Notes under the pieces: generated by a model | Database searches by the model: none | What the model saw: only the letters and a program-made list of their open reading frames with translations | What the model was told of the DNA's origin: nothing | Translations under genes and position numbers: made by a program | Part shown: positions 16,484 through 25,674 of the stretch, one piece after another | Layout of the letters: every line of letters begins with the position of its first letter | Position numbering within the stretch: position 1 is the stretch's first letter | NCBI RefSeq assembly: GCF_032583975.1 | Contig: NZ_JAWHTF010000001.1 | Reading direction: 5' to 3' (one strand) | Origin: Gilvirhabdus luticola | GTDB lineage: Bacteria; Bacteroidota; Bacteroidia; Flavobacteriales; Flavobacteriaceae | DNA: 64,000 bases

Positions 16484-18331
16484 CTATTCTACAGTAACAG
16501 ATTTTGCTAAATTTCTTGGCTGATCAACATTTTTATTCAACATCACCGCGATATGATAAGAAAGTAATTGCAGCGGAATCGTTGTTAATAAAGGAGTTAG
16601 AGATTCTAATGTTTCAGGAACTTCAATAATATGATCAACAAGCTCTTTTACGGATGTGTCTCCTTCTGTTACTACACCAATAATACGCCCTTTTCTTGAT
16701 TTAATTTCTTGAATGTTGCTTACTATTTTATCATAGTGGCCTTTTTTAGTTGCTATAACTACAACTGGCATTTGTTCATCTATTAAAGCAATAGGTCCAT
16801 GCTTCATTTCTGCGGCAGGATATCCTTCAGCATGTATGTATGAAATTTCTTTGAGCTTCAAAGCACCTTCTAAAGCAACAGGGAAATTATAACCTCTTCC
16901 TAGATACAGAAAATTACGAGCATTTTTATAGGTATCCGCAATCATCTGAATATGTGAATCAGATTTTAATGATTCAACTACTTTTTGAGGTATTAAATCC
17001 AATTCCTGAAGATGATACCTGTAATCTGTATTGTTTATTTTTCCAGTTTCTTTAGCAAGTTTTAATGCAATAAGAGTTAAAACAGTTATTTGTGTCGTAA
17101 ACGCTTTTGTTGAGGCGACACCAATTTCAGGACCAGCATGAGTATATGCACCGGCATGAGTTTCTCTTGCTATAGAAGAACCTACCACATTACACACGCC
17201 AAAAACGAAAGCACCTTTAGATTTTGCCAGTTTAATAGCAGCAAGTGTATCCGCAGTTTCCCCTGATTGCGAAATAGCAATAACAACATCTTTTTCTGTG
17301 ATAACAGGATTTCGATACCTAAATTCTGAAGCATATTCAACCTCAACAGGAATTCTTGCCAGATCTTCAAATATATATTCTGCAACGAGACCGGCATGCC
17401 ATGAGGTACCGCAGGCAACAACAATTATTCTGTTAGCATTTAAAAATTTTTCAATATTATCATCAATGCCAGACATTTTAATTATACCATTCTTAACACC
17501 AAGACGACCTCTATAAGTATCTTTAATTGCATTTGGTTGCTCATATATTTCTTTGAGCATGAAGTGGTCATAACCACCTTTTTCAATTTGCTCAAGATTA
17601 AGTTGGAGTTCCTGAATGTAAGGATCAACAAGAGAGTCATCCTTAATTTTTCTAACTTTTACTTCTTTTCCAAGCCTAACAATAGCCATTTCTTCATCTT
17701 CTAAATAAATGGCATTCTTTGTATATTCTAAAAAAGGTGATGCATCGCTAGCAATAAAAAATTCGTTTTTGCCTATACCAATGGCTAATGGACTACCAAG
17801 CCTTGCTACAACAATTTCGTCAGGTTTATTTTTATCAAAAACAGCTACAGAATATGCGCCAACAACTTGGTTTAAAGCAATTTGAACAGCTTTACCAAGT
17901 TTAACATCTTCTTTAATTTTTACATCTTCTATTAGATTTATTAAAACTTCAGTATCTGTATCTGATTTAAAAGTATATCCTCTTTTAATAAGTTCTTTTT
18001 TAAGAGCTCCGTAGTTTTCTATGATACCGTTATGAATAATAACTAAATCCCCAGAATTTGAAAAGTGAGGATGTGCATTAATGTCATTAGGAGCGCCATG
18101 AGTAGCCCATCGCGTATGACCAATAGCCAAGTTACCTTCTTTAGAGATTTCATTTTCTACTTTTTTTTCTAAATCTGCAACTTTCCCTTTGGTTTTAGAA
18201 ATTTTAAGATGTTGACCATCAAATAAGGCAATTCCAGCACTGTCATAACCTCTGTATTCGAGTCGTTTTAAGCCGTCAATAACAATTGGATAGGCTTCTC
18301 TGTGTCCTATATATCCGACAATGCCGCACAT
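16484..18331 (-). CDS. glmS: Glutamine--fructose-6-phosphate aminotransferase (isomerizing)
   Basis: Makes glucosamine 6-phosphate from fructose 6-phosphate and glutamine, the first step towards UDP-GlcNAc for peptidoglycan and LPS. It has 615 residues, close to the E. coli 609. The glutaminase half starts MCGIVGYIG, so the processed enzyme has the catalytic N-terminal Cys; RGYDSAGIA, GHTRWATHG and HNGIIENY follow. Two SIS domains carry the isomerase activity (VACGTSWHAG, SQSGETADT, then YLGRGYNFPVALEGALKLKE) and it ends DQPRNLAKSVTVE, the canonical GlmS tail. It follows the DUF4270 gene by 6 bases and is last in that operon. There is no room for a terminator at its 3' end. Confidence 0.98.
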   Translation of the reverse strand: MCGIVGYIGHREAYPIVIDGLKRLEYRGYDSAGIALFDGQHLKISKTKGKVADLEKKVENEISKEGNLAIGHTRWATHGAPNDINAHPHFSNSGDLVIIHNGIIENYGALKKELIKRGYTFKSDTDTEVLINLIEDVKIKEDVKLGKAVQIALNQVVGAYSVAVFDKNKPDEIVVARLGSPLAIGIGKNEFFIASDASPFLEYTKNAIYLEDEEMAIVRLGKEVKVRKIKDDSLVDPYIQELQLNLEQIEKGGYDHFMLKEIYEQPNAIKDTYRGRLGVKNGIIKMSGIDDNIEKFLNANRIIVVACGTSWHAGLVAEYIFEDLARIPVEVEYASEFRYRNPVITEKDVVIAISQSGETADTLAAIKLAKSKGAFVFGVCNVVGSSIARETHAGAYTHAGPEIGVASTKAFTTQITVLTLIALKLAKETGKINNTDYRYHLQELDLIPQKVVESLKSDSHIQMIADTYKNARNFLYLGRGYNFPVALEGALKLKEISYIHAEGYPAAEMKHGPIALIDEQMPVVVIATKKGHYDKIVSNIQEIKSRKGRIIGVVTEGDTSVKELVDHIIEVPETLESLTPLLTTIPLQLLSYHIAVMLNKNVDQPRNLAKSVTVE

Positions 18332-18337
18332 AATTTT

Positions 18338-19936
18338 TTAATTTGCAGGTTCAGTGTAAAAGATTTCTAAATATACTCTTTTGTTTTCAGGGACATTGTT
18401 ATTGCTGCCATACAAAATAGTGCCTTTTGGAGTCAAAACGGATGCAGATGGAACTACAGTAACATTTTGATCTTCAGATCCTTTGATTTTACCATTTTGA
18501 ATTGTATTGACGTTGGTAGATAATACTAAACCTAATCTTGTATTGGTAGAATCTTTTAAAAGAATGCTATTGATATATTCAGTAATTCTAATTTTAAACC
18601 TGTAAGGAGTACCATCATCATCATTGAACCTTTGTCCCAAATGAACAACTCTTGAGTTAATAGGATTGATTTCATTTATGGTTGGATCAATAAAATAATC
18701 TATTACGGGATTATTATTTTTTGCATCATATAAATAAACACGATCATATTTATGATAGTCATCTTCAGGAGTATACATATCTTCATCTTCGTAGAAAACT
18801 AAATTGGCTTCATTTATTAACCAATCATCTTTGTGACTTTTAAATTCTTCCAGTTCGTCTGGAATATCATTGCCATCAAGGTCTGTATTACCAAAAAGAT
18901 CAATAACAGCCATGGAACCTTCACCTCCTTTAAGGTATAATTTTTCATCACCTAAATCACTATCACCATCTTCTAATGTAAGATTAAAATTATTTTCTAG
19001 AGTGTTAAAACGAATTCCACCAAAGGTCATTGTATACGTTCCAGGATCCCTTTCCCCTTCTGTAACCACAGAATCTTTAGAATAATAAATAGTTATATTA
19101 GCCGAAGTAGAAGCCATATTTAACATAATTATATTTCCTTCAGTAGATATTGCTTCAGCCTTAAAATAAAGACTTCTAAAATAGTTGATAAAATTGTTTT
19201 GATTACTTAACTCTGTATCATCTTGTTTATCTATAATTACTTCTTTCCAATAATCAGCATCTAAATGAACTCTTAATGCAGGTGCTAACCTTTCTTTTTC
19301 TTCATAAACACCCGTTGACTCATTAATCTCAAAAATAGGGATTGCGTCACTACTAGGTGTGAATAATGGGTTTTCATATAGAAGATCTGTAATATGATTA
19401 TCAAAATTTATTGTAGAATTAGCATCAGAATAATAGTATTGAGGATCATTAAATTCGGATTGTGGGTCAAAATTTCTTAAAAAATAATCTGTACGATAAA
19501 CAGACAATTTAATAGGAGAGTCTCCATATAATGAATCACTAATTGAATACAAAGTATTACCATTTTCGTCTGGAGAATCAGCAGATACTTTACTATAATA
19601 TGGAATAGACAATATTACTGAATCCACCAATGTGTTTTCTCCAAAATCTACAGAATAAACTTGAGGTAATAATTGAGTAACAATATTTGCAGTAGTATTA
19701 CCATAAACGGGATCATTATGGAAGCCTAATAGATTAGATGGTAAATTATTAGTTTGTACAGGATTTAATTTTTTATTGTAAGAAGTTGCACTGAAAATTG
19801 CACTTGATGTTACAAAGTTTTTGTCACCAATTATGTCACTTCCTATTGTATTGTAATCTTTATCGCAAGCTATAAAACTTAACGTAACTATTAATACGAC
19901 AAAGATTAATTTTAGGGCGTTTAGATTCTTTTTCAT
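18338..19936 (-). CDS. DUF4270-family lipoprotein
   Basis: A 532-residue predicted lipoprotein: signal sequence with a lipobox SFIAC at Cys24, then an acidic start (DKDYNTIGSDIIGD), which together with many beta-prone stretches and the GIRFNTLENNF and VYLEIFYTEP blocks matches the Bacteroidota DUF4270 family. Function is unknown for the family. The protein is probably on the outer-membrane surface or in the periplasm. It sits between a GlgA-like gene (21 bases upstream) and glmS (6 bases downstream) on the same strand, an order I recognise as recurrent in Flavobacteriaceae, so a link to cell-envelope carbohydrate metabolism is an inference from position only. Confidence 0.8.
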   Translation of the reverse strand: MKKNLNALKLIFVVLIVTLSFIACDKDYNTIGSDIIGDKNFVTSSAIFSATSYNKKLNPVQTNNLPSNLLGFHNDPVYGNTTANIVTQLLPQVYSVDFGENTLVDSVILSIPYYSKVSADSPDENGNTLYSISDSLYGDSPIKLSVYRTDYFLRNFDPQSEFNDPQYYYSDANSTINFDNHITDLLYENPLFTPSSDAIPIFEINESTGVYEEKERLAPALRVHLDADYWKEVIIDKQDDTELSNQNNFINYFRSLYFKAEAISTEGNIIMLNMASTSANITIYYSKDSVVTEGERDPGTYTMTFGGIRFNTLENNFNLTLEDGDSDLGDEKLYLKGGEGSMAVIDLFGNTDLDGNDIPDELEEFKSHKDDWLINEANLVFYEDEDMYTPEDDYHKYDRVYLYDAKNNNPVIDYFIDPTINEINPINSRVVHLGQRFNDDDGTPYRFKIRITEYINSILLKDSTNTRLGLVLSTNVNTIQNGKIKGSEDQNVTVVPSASVLTPKGTILYGSNNNVPENKRVYLEIFYTEPAN

Positions 19937-19956
19937 ATATATAAACTAATGATAGA

Positions 19957-20766
19957 CTAACTCAAAATTTGCTCTGAACAGAATTGTGTGTAAGCATCTC
20001 CAAATTCATCTTTATTTATGTAGTTTAAAACAGGTTTCTTTGAATTTTTTAAATATGCATTTAATTCGTCTGGGATTTCTTCAGACCCAATAATTAATGC
20101 ATCAGATTGGTCTATAGCTACTTTCATTAAGTTTTGGTAAGTTGGGTTTTCAAGAATTTTGAAACTCTCTTCATCAATATTATCAAACTTAATTTTAGAT
20201 AGCATATCCGTATTTAACGTCCCTTCAAAACTTTGATTGTATATAGAAGTAATTATTTTACTTTCATTAAATAAAGGTTCATCCTTATAATATTCCTTGA
20301 GATAAAGCGGCAACAAAGAAGCCAGCCAACCATGAACATGTATAATATCTGGTGACCAGTTTAGTTTTTTAACAGTTTCTATAACTCCTTTAGCAAAGAA
20401 AATGGCACGCTCGTCATTATCAGGAAACAATTCACCATTTTCATTAGTTAATGTGGCCTTTCTTTTAAAATATTCGTCATTATCAATAAAATATACCTGG
20501 ATACGTTCTTTTGGGATAGAAGCTACTTTAATGATTAATGGCATATCCAAATCATTTATAACTAAATTAATACCAGATAAACGAATAACTTCATGCAATT
20601 GATGCCTTCTCTCATTAATATTTCCATACCTAGGCATAAAAATTCTTATCTGGCCACCAAGTTGGTTAACCATTCTAGGAGCCTCAAAAGACATGGAAGA
20701 AATTTCGGTTTCAGGCAAATAAGGAACTACTTCAGATGATACATATAATATCCTCTTATCTTTCAT
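19957..20766 (-). CDS. GlgA-like protein, glycogen/starch synthase N-terminal domain only
   Basis: 269 residues from the ATG at 20766. It resembles the N-terminal Rossmann half of GT5 glycogen/starch synthases: ILYVSSEVVPYLPETE, IRIFMPRYGNINERRHQLHE and PDIIHVHGWLASLLPLYLKE. The KxGGL ADP-glucose motif that normally follows the first strand is missing (PETEISSMS instead), and the whole C-terminal GT1-type domain is absent. It is therefore unlikely to be a full glycogen synthase, and could be a binding or regulatory protein. A longer ORF reaches 20808, but a -7 box at 20806-20813 places the transcript start below it, so the shorter form is preferred. It is first in the operon with DUF4270 and glmS. 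Confidence 0.8.
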   Translation of the reverse strand: MKDKRILYVSSEVVPYLPETEISSMSFEAPRMVNQLGGQIRIFMPRYGNINERRHQLHEVIRLSGINLVINDLDMPLIIKVASIPKERIQVYFIDNDEYFKRKATLTNENGELFPDNDERAIFFAKGVIETVKKLNWSPDIIHVHGWLASLLPLYLKEYYKDEPLFNESKIITSIYNQSFEGTLNTDMLSKIKFDNIDEESFKILENPTYQNLMKVAIDQSDALIIGSEEIPDELNAYLKNSKKPVLNYINKDEFGDAYTQFCSEQILS

Positions 20767-20805
20767 AAAATGTGTTGCTTTTGAAAATTCAAAATAAAAA
20801 ACACG

Positions 20806-20813
20806 CAAAATTA
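20806..20813 (-). promoter_or_regulatory. -7 box for the glgA-like/DUF4270/glmS operon
   Basis: Read on the minus strand this is TAATTTTG (TAnnTTTG). The transcript would start near 20799, leaving a leader of about 33 bases before the ATG at 20766 and excluding the longer ORF start at 20808. No good -33 TTG was seen. Confidence 0.5.
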
Positions 20814-20844
20814 CAAAAATTTATGCAGATTGCTAGTAAAATCT

Positions 20845-20852
20845 TAAGTTTG
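20845..20852 (+). promoter_or_regulatory. -7 box for the panC operon; decides the panC start
   Basis: TAAGTTTG followed by CAC, a perfect TAnnTTTG. The expected transcript start near 20859 lies after the ATG at 20823 and before the GTG at 20877, so GTG is the first usable start. No convincing TTG -33 element at the right distance. Confidence 0.5.
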
Positions 20853-20876
20853 CACGCTGTTAATTTTTTATTAAAA

Positions 20877-21725
20877 GTGAAGGTATTCACAGAAAACAAA
20901 TCAATTCAAACCTTTATTGCCCAATTAAAAACAAAAGGGAATACAGTCGGAATGGTTCCTACTATGGGAGCATTACACTATGGGCACATGTCTTTGGTGA
21001 ACCGAGCGTTTAAAGAAAACGATTGGATTGTGGTAAGTATTTTTGTAAATCCAACACAATTCAACAACTTAGAAGACCTAAAAAATTACCCTCGAACTTT
21101 AGAAAGAGATAAAGAACTTTTAAAATCACAATCTGAAAACATCTTAATTTATGCGCCTTCAATTGAAGACATTTATCAGGGCAACACCAAATCACAACAT
21201 TTTGATTTTGATGGTCTGGAATCTGAAATGGAAGGCATGTTTAGAGAAGGTCATTTTGATGGAGTAGGAACAGTTGTCAAAAGACTTCTAGAAATTGTGA
21301 AACCAGACAATGCTTATTTTGGAGAAAAGGATTTCCAACAATTAATGATAATAAAAAAACTAGTTGAAAAGTATAACATTCCCGTAAATATTGTTGGGTG
21401 TAAGATATATAGAGAAGATAATGGTCTTGCAATGAGTTCGAGAAATGAGCGATTAAAATTAGCATACAAAAACGAAGCACCATTTATATATAAAACATTA
21501 ATGAAAGCAAAGAAAATGTTTAAAACAGAAAGTGCAAATAGCACAAAAAAGTGGGTAGAAAATCAGTTCTTAAACAATAAGTTATTAAAGCTTGAATATT
21601 TTGTTATTGCAGACATTGAAACATTAAAAATGGTAAAGAGAAAATCTTCTCAAAATAAATATCGCGCTTTTATAGCTGTGTATGCTGATGATGTGAGACT
21701 TATTGATAACATTGCACTTAATTAA
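20877..21725 (+). CDS. panC: Pantothenate synthetase (pantoate--beta-alanine ligase)
   Basis: Joins pantoate and beta-alanine with ATP to give pantothenate, the precursor of coenzyme A. From the GTG at 20877 it has 282 residues, the usual length, and starts MKVFTENKSIQ as flavobacterial PanC does. The family motifs are VGMVPTMGALHYGHMSLV (ATP HxGH-type site), SIFVNPTQFNNLEDL, YPRTLERDKELL, FGEKDFQQLMIIKKL and AMSSRNERL. The frame continues upstream to 20772, but that extension has no similarity to PanC and lies before the likely transcript start. panD, which supplies beta-alanine, follows directly. Confidence 0.95.
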   Translation: MKVFTENKSIQTFIAQLKTKGNTVGMVPTMGALHYGHMSLVNRAFKENDWIVVSIFVNPTQFNNLEDLKNYPRTLERDKELLKSQSENILIYAPSIEDIYQGNTKSQHFDFDGLESEMEGMFREGHFDGVGTVVKRLLEIVKPDNAYFGEKDFQQLMIIKKLVEKYNIPVNIVGCKIYREDNGLAMSSRNERLKLAYKNEAPFIYKTLMKAKKMFKTESANSTKKWVENQFLNNKLLKLEYFVIADIETLKMVKRKSSQNKYRAFIAVYADDVRLIDNIALN

Positions 21726-21738
21726 GTACATTTATATG

Positions 21739-22089
21739 ATGCAAATTCAAGTTGTAAAATCTAAAATACATAGAGTTAAAGTTACCGGAGCAGACCTTAA
21801 TTATATTGGTAGCATTACAATTGATGAAGACCTAATGGATGCTGCCAATATTGTGGAAGGCGAAAAAATCCAAGTGGTTAATAATGATAATGGTGAACGT
21901 TTAGAAACTTACGTTATTCCTGGAGCTCGCGAAAGCGGGGAAATTATTTTAAATGGTGCTGCTGCTAGAAAAGTTTCAGTTGGAGACACATTAATATTAA
22001 TGACATATGCATTTATGACAATGAATGAAGCCAGAGTATTTAAACCATCAATTGTCTTCCCTGACGAGAACACCAATTTGTTAAAATAA
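21739..22089 (+). CDS. panD: Aspartate 1-decarboxylase (pyruvoyl enzyme)
   Basis: Makes beta-alanine from aspartate for PanC. With the ATG at 21739 the protein has 116 residues and the self-cleavage site falls exactly at Gly24-Ser25 (NYIGSITID), where cleavage makes the pyruvoyl group. VKSKIHRVKVTGADLNY, VIPGARESGEIILNGAAARK and GDTLILMTYAFM are the family blocks. An ATG directly before (21736) would add one Met, and a longer ORF from 21703 would overlap panC; neither is needed. It forms an operon with panC, giving both steps of pantothenate assembly that branch from aspartate. Confidence 0.96.
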   Translation: MQIQVVKSKIHRVKVTGADLNYIGSITIDEDLMDAANIVEGEKIQVVNNDNGERLETYVIPGARESGEIILNGAAARKVSVGDTLILMTYAFMTMNEARVFKPSIVFPDENTNLLK

Positions 22090-22096
22090 ATTTCAA

Positions 22097-23050
22097 TTGA
22101 AAAAAGGCCACTCTAAAATTGTAAAACTATTATTTCCAATTCTTTTGGCAGTATTTTTTGGGTGGTACACATTTACAAAAATATCTGTAGAAGATATTGT
22201 TCCTTATTTCAAAAACGCCAACTATTGGTGGATTTCTCTTGGTATTTTCCTTGGGTTTTTGAGTCACTTATCTCGTGCTTACAGGTGGCAATTTATGCTA
22301 AGTCCTATGGGTTACTCGATTAAATACCCTAATAGTATTATGGCTGTTTTTATAGCTTATTTTGCCAATTATGGTATTCCTAGATCTGGAGAAGTTTTAC
22401 GGGCGGCTGTAGCCACAAACTATGAAAAAGTACCTTTTGAGAAAAGCTTTGGAACCATAGTAGGAGAACGTATTGCAGACCTTGTTGTTATGGGTTTAAT
22501 TATTCTCACTACACTCTTTTTTCAATTCGATTTTATTTTTAATCTTTTGTCAGAAAATTTTAACCCAACTAAAATAATTGTTGGTATAACTCTGGTTTTA
22601 GTGGTAATCGTATTATTTATTTTTTATGTCAGGAAAGCTGAATCAAAATTTGCAAATAAAATTAAAGCCTTCGTCAAAGGTTTGATTGAAGGTGTGACTA
22701 GCATTTTTAAAATGAAGCAAAAGTGGGCTTTTATATTTCATACATTGTTTATTTGGCTTATGTATGTTTTGATGTTTTATATAACAACTTTTGCTGTTCC
22801 AGAACTGCATGATATTCCTTTTATTGCTGTAGTTATAGCTTTTATATCTGCTAGTTTCACTATTGCGGCAACCAATGGAGGCATATTTTTCTATCCGTTA
22901 GCTGTTTATGCTGCATTTTCTCTTTTTGGTTTAGAAAAAGAACCTAGTATTGCTTTTGGTTGGATTATCTGGACTTCTCAAACCATCATGATCATTTTTT
23001 GTGGAATATTATCTTTTGTGTTTTTACCAATTTACAACAGAACAAAATAA
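22097..23050 (+). CDS. Lysylphosphatidylglycerol synthase TM-region/flippase-like protein (UPF0104)
   Basis: A 317-residue polytopic inner-membrane protein with about eight hydrophobic helices and no soluble catalytic domain. HLSRAYRWQFMLSPMGY and FANYGIPRSGEVLRAAVATN followed by SFGTIVGERIADLV are the hallmark blocks of the LPG_synthase_TM (UPF0104) family, with conserved R, P-R-x-G-E and E-R. Members move or handle lipids, but the substrate is unknown here. The start is TTG at 22097, 7 bases after panD. It lies between panD and an esterase-like gene in the pan operon, an order I recognise in Flavobacteriaceae. Confidence 0.85.
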   Translation: MKKGHSKIVKLLFPILLAVFFGWYTFTKISVEDIVPYFKNANYWWISLGIFLGFLSHLSRAYRWQFMLSPMGYSIKYPNSIMAVFIAYFANYGIPRSGEVLRAAVATNYEKVPFEKSFGTIVGERIADLVVMGLIILTTLFFQFDFIFNLLSENFNPTKIIVGITLVLVVIVLFIFYVRKAESKFANKIKAFVKGLIEGVTSIFKMKQKWAFIFHTLFIWLMYVLMFYITTFAVPELHDIPFIAVVIAFISASFTIAATNGGIFFYPLAVYAAFSLFGLEKEPSIAFGWIIWTSQTIMIIFCGILSFVFLPIYNRTK

Positions 23051-23095
23051 TTTGTAAATTGCCATTACAATACATAATTCTCAAATCTTAAAAAA

Positions 23096-24244
23096 ATGAA
23101 GAAACTAATCTACACACTCATTTTAGTCTTTGCATTCAATAGCCTTTGTGCTCAAGTCATTTATGAAGAATTCGATTCTCAAAAACTTGGAGAAATCAGA
23201 CAAATTAAAATACAACTCCCTAGAGGATATGATAGTGATGACAAAAACTATCCATTATTCATAGTTTTAGATGGCGACTATATGTTTGAAGTTGTGGCCG
23301 GAAATGTCGATTATTATTCCTATTGGGAAGATATGCCAGATGCCATTGTTGTCGGAATTAATCAAATAGAGAAACGCTATGACGACTGCATGTATTCAGA
23401 ACAAAATTCATTGCCTATTGAAAGTGGAGCAAGTTTTTTTGAGTTTATAAGTATGGAATTAATTCCGCATATGATTAGTAACTATAGAACAGAAAACTTT
23501 AGAGTTGCTGTAGGTCATGGTGAAACAGCAAATTTCATTAATTATTATCTTTTAAAAGGAGATCCACTTTTTCAAGGATATGTTGCTATAAGCCCAGATT
23601 TAGCAACAGATATTACGACATATTTAACGGAGCGTTTAACAGCTATTAAAGACAAAAAGATATTTTATTATTTAGCAACCTCATCAAATGATAATAAGTC
23701 TATTTTTAAAAAAACGGAAGCTTTAAACAAGAACATTGAGAACATTGACAACAAGGAAATCCTGTATAATTACGATAAATTTGACGGTCCTACGCATTAT
23801 TCACTACCGGCGCATGCAATTCCAAAAGCTTTAGAAAGTATTTTTTACGTGTTTCAACCTATAAGTAAAGAAGAATATTCTGATAAGATTCTTAAACTTC
23901 AAAGCTCTCCTGTGGAATATCTTCAGGAAAAATATAAGACTATATATGACTTATTTGGAATTGATAAACAAATTCTAATTAATGATTTTAAAGCTATTTC
24001 GGCTGCAATCGAAAAGAAAGAAGAGTTTCAATACTATGAAGACTTAAGTAAACTTGCTCGAAAAGCGTATCCAGATTCTTTATTAGGGCACTATTATTTA
24101 GGACGTTTTTATGAGGAGACAGGCGAACCAAAAAAAGCAATGAGAACATACCAATCTGCATATATATTGGATGAAATTGCTGGAATAACCAAAGATGAAA
24201 TGCTTGAAAGAGCAGACACTATCAAAGCAGATTTCGGATATTAA
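23096..24244 (+). CDS. Secreted esterase-family (PF00756-like) protein lacking the nucleophile
   Basis: A 382-residue protein with a signal peptide (cleaved near SLCAQ, residue 19-20). The first 270 residues look like the esterase D/enterochelin-esterase alpha/beta-hydrolase fold (IKIQLPRGYDSDDKNYPLFI, VLDGDYMFE, DAIVVGINQ, ELIPHMISNY). Where the family has G-H-S-x-G, this protein has GHGET at residues 140-144: the catalytic Ser is Gly142. The remaining 110 residues are helical, with a TPR-like last part (LGHYYLGRFYEETGEPKKAM). It is probably a non-hydrolytic member, unless another residue serves. It ends directly before radA, with TAA then ATG and no gap. Confidence 0.75.
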   Translation: MKKLIYTLILVFAFNSLCAQVIYEEFDSQKLGEIRQIKIQLPRGYDSDDKNYPLFIVLDGDYMFEVVAGNVDYYSYWEDMPDAIVVGINQIEKRYDDCMYSEQNSLPIESGASFFEFISMELIPHMISNYRTENFRVAVGHGETANFINYYLLKGDPLFQGYVAISPDLATDITTYLTERLTAIKDKKIFYYLATSSNDNKSIFKKTEALNKNIENIDNKEILYNYDKFDGPTHYSLPAHAIPKALESIFYVFQPISKEEYSDKILKLQSSPVEYLQEKYKTIYDLFGIDKQILINDFKAISAAIEKKEEFQYYEDLSKLARKAYPDSLLGHYYLGRFYEETGEPKKAMRTYQSAYILDEIAGITKDEMLERADTIKADFGY

Positions 24245-25603
24245 ATGGCTAAAGTAAAAACTACCTTTTTTTGTCAGAACTGTGGAAGCCAATTTGCCAA
24301 ATGGCAAGGGCAATGTACTGCATGTAAAGATTGGAATACCATTGTTGAAGAGGTCATTCAGAAAGCAGAAAAAAGTGATTGGAAATCATCAACATCTTCT
24401 GTAAAACGAATTTCAAAGCCTTTAAAAATTAATGATATTGATGCATCAGATGAAGCTCGTTTAATCACTAATGACAATGAGTTTAATAGAGTGCTTGGTG
24501 GTGGAATCGTTCCAGGGTCTTTAATTCTTTTAGGAGGTGAACCTGGCATTGGCAAGAGTACACTTTTACTTCAAATTGCGTTAAAATTAGAATATAAAAT
24601 CTTGTATGTTTCCGGCGAAGAAAGCCAGAAGCAAATAAAAATGCGTGCCAAACGCATTAATCCAAATAGTAGTAACTGCTATATTCTTACTGAAACCAAA
24701 ACACAAAATATCTTTAAACAGATTGAAGCATTAGAACCTGATATTGTAGTGGTCGATTCCATACAAACCTTGCACAGTGATTATATCGAGTCGTCTTCCG
24801 GAAGCATTTCGCAAATTAAAGAATGCACAACCGAACTCATCAAATTTGCTAAAGAAACGGAAACACCTGTCATCTTAATTGGCCATATTACCAAAGATGG
24901 TAATATTGCTGGCCCAAAAATTTTGGAGCATATGGTCGATACAGTTTTACAGTTTGAAGGAGACAGAAATCATGTATTTAGAATTCTTCGTGCCAACAAA
25001 AACCGTTTTGGCTCTACCAACGAATTGGGTATCTACGAAATGCAAGGTTCTGGTTTAAGAGAAGTAACTAACCCTTCCGAAATCTTAATCTCAAAAAAAG
25101 ACGAAGAGTTGTCAGGAAATGCCATTGCAGCAACTTTAGAAGGCATGCGCCCTTTAATGATAGAAGTTCAAGCTTTAGTAAGTACAGCAGTTTATGGTAC
25201 GCCTCAACGTAGTGCTACCGGATTTAATGCAAAGAGATTGAATATGCTTTTAGCCGTTTTAGAAAAACGAGCAGGTTTTAGACTAGGAGCAAAAGATGTT
25301 TTTCTAAATATTACAGGAGGCATTACAGTAGATGATCCAGCAATTGATCTGGCAGTCGTAGCAGCTATTTTGTCATCAAATGAAGATGCAGCCTTGCAAA
25401 AAGATTATTGCTTTGCGGCAGAGGTTGGATTGTCTGGAGAAATACGTCCTGTACAACGTGTAGAACAACGTATTTTAGAAGCTGAAAAATTAGGATTCTC
25501 AACCATATTTGTGTCTAAATACAATAAGATTTCACTTAAAAACACAATGATTAAAATTCAACTCATTTCCAAGATTGAGGACTTGGTGAATTTTATTGTT
25601 TAA
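24245..25603 (+). CDS. radA: DNA repair protein RadA
   Basis: A RecA-related ATPase/helicase that promotes branch migration in recombination and repair. It has 452 residues, close to the E. coli 460. The N-terminal C4 zinc finger has Cys at 10, 13, 24 and 27 (FFCQNCGSQF, GQCTAC). Walker A is GEPGIGKST at 98-106, the RadA-specific KNRFG is at 252-256, and a Lon-protease-like C-terminal domain follows (FRLGAKDVFLNITGGITVDD, AAEVGLSGEIRPV). The start codon follows immediately after the stop of the previous gene, so it is the last member of the panC operon or close to it. Confidence 0.97.
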   Translation: MAKVKTTFFCQNCGSQFAKWQGQCTACKDWNTIVEEVIQKAEKSDWKSSTSSVKRISKPLKINDIDASDEARLITNDNEFNRVLGGGIVPGSLILLGGEPGIGKSTLLLQIALKLEYKILYVSGEESQKQIKMRAKRINPNSSNCYILTETKTQNIFKQIEALEPDIVVVDSIQTLHSDYIESSSGSISQIKECTTELIKFAKETETPVILIGHITKDGNIAGPKILEHMVDTVLQFEGDRNHVFRILRANKNRFGSTNELGIYEMQGSGLREVTNPSEILISKKDEELSGNAIAATLEGMRPLMIEVQALVSTAVYGTPQRSATGFNAKRLNMLLAVLEKRAGFRLGAKDVFLNITGGITVDDPAIDLAVVAAILSSNEDAALQKDYCFAAEVGLSGEIRPVQRVEQRILEAEKLGFSTIFVSKYNKISLKNTMIKIQLISKIEDLVNFIV

Positions 25604-25674
25604 TTAACTTATTTTCAATCTTTTTATTTTCCTAAAATTCATTAATTTCGCACCTCGAAATGAAATTTGAATAA

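Noticed and set aside
18332..18400. glmS ribozyme upstream of glmS
   Set aside because: The preceding gene ends 6 bases before glmS, so there is no untranslated leader for the ribozyme; it is also known mainly from Firmicutes.
20772..20876. N-terminal extension of panC (35 residues)
   Set aside because: Not similar to PanC, lies before the predicted transcript start and overlaps the divergent glgA-like promoter region.
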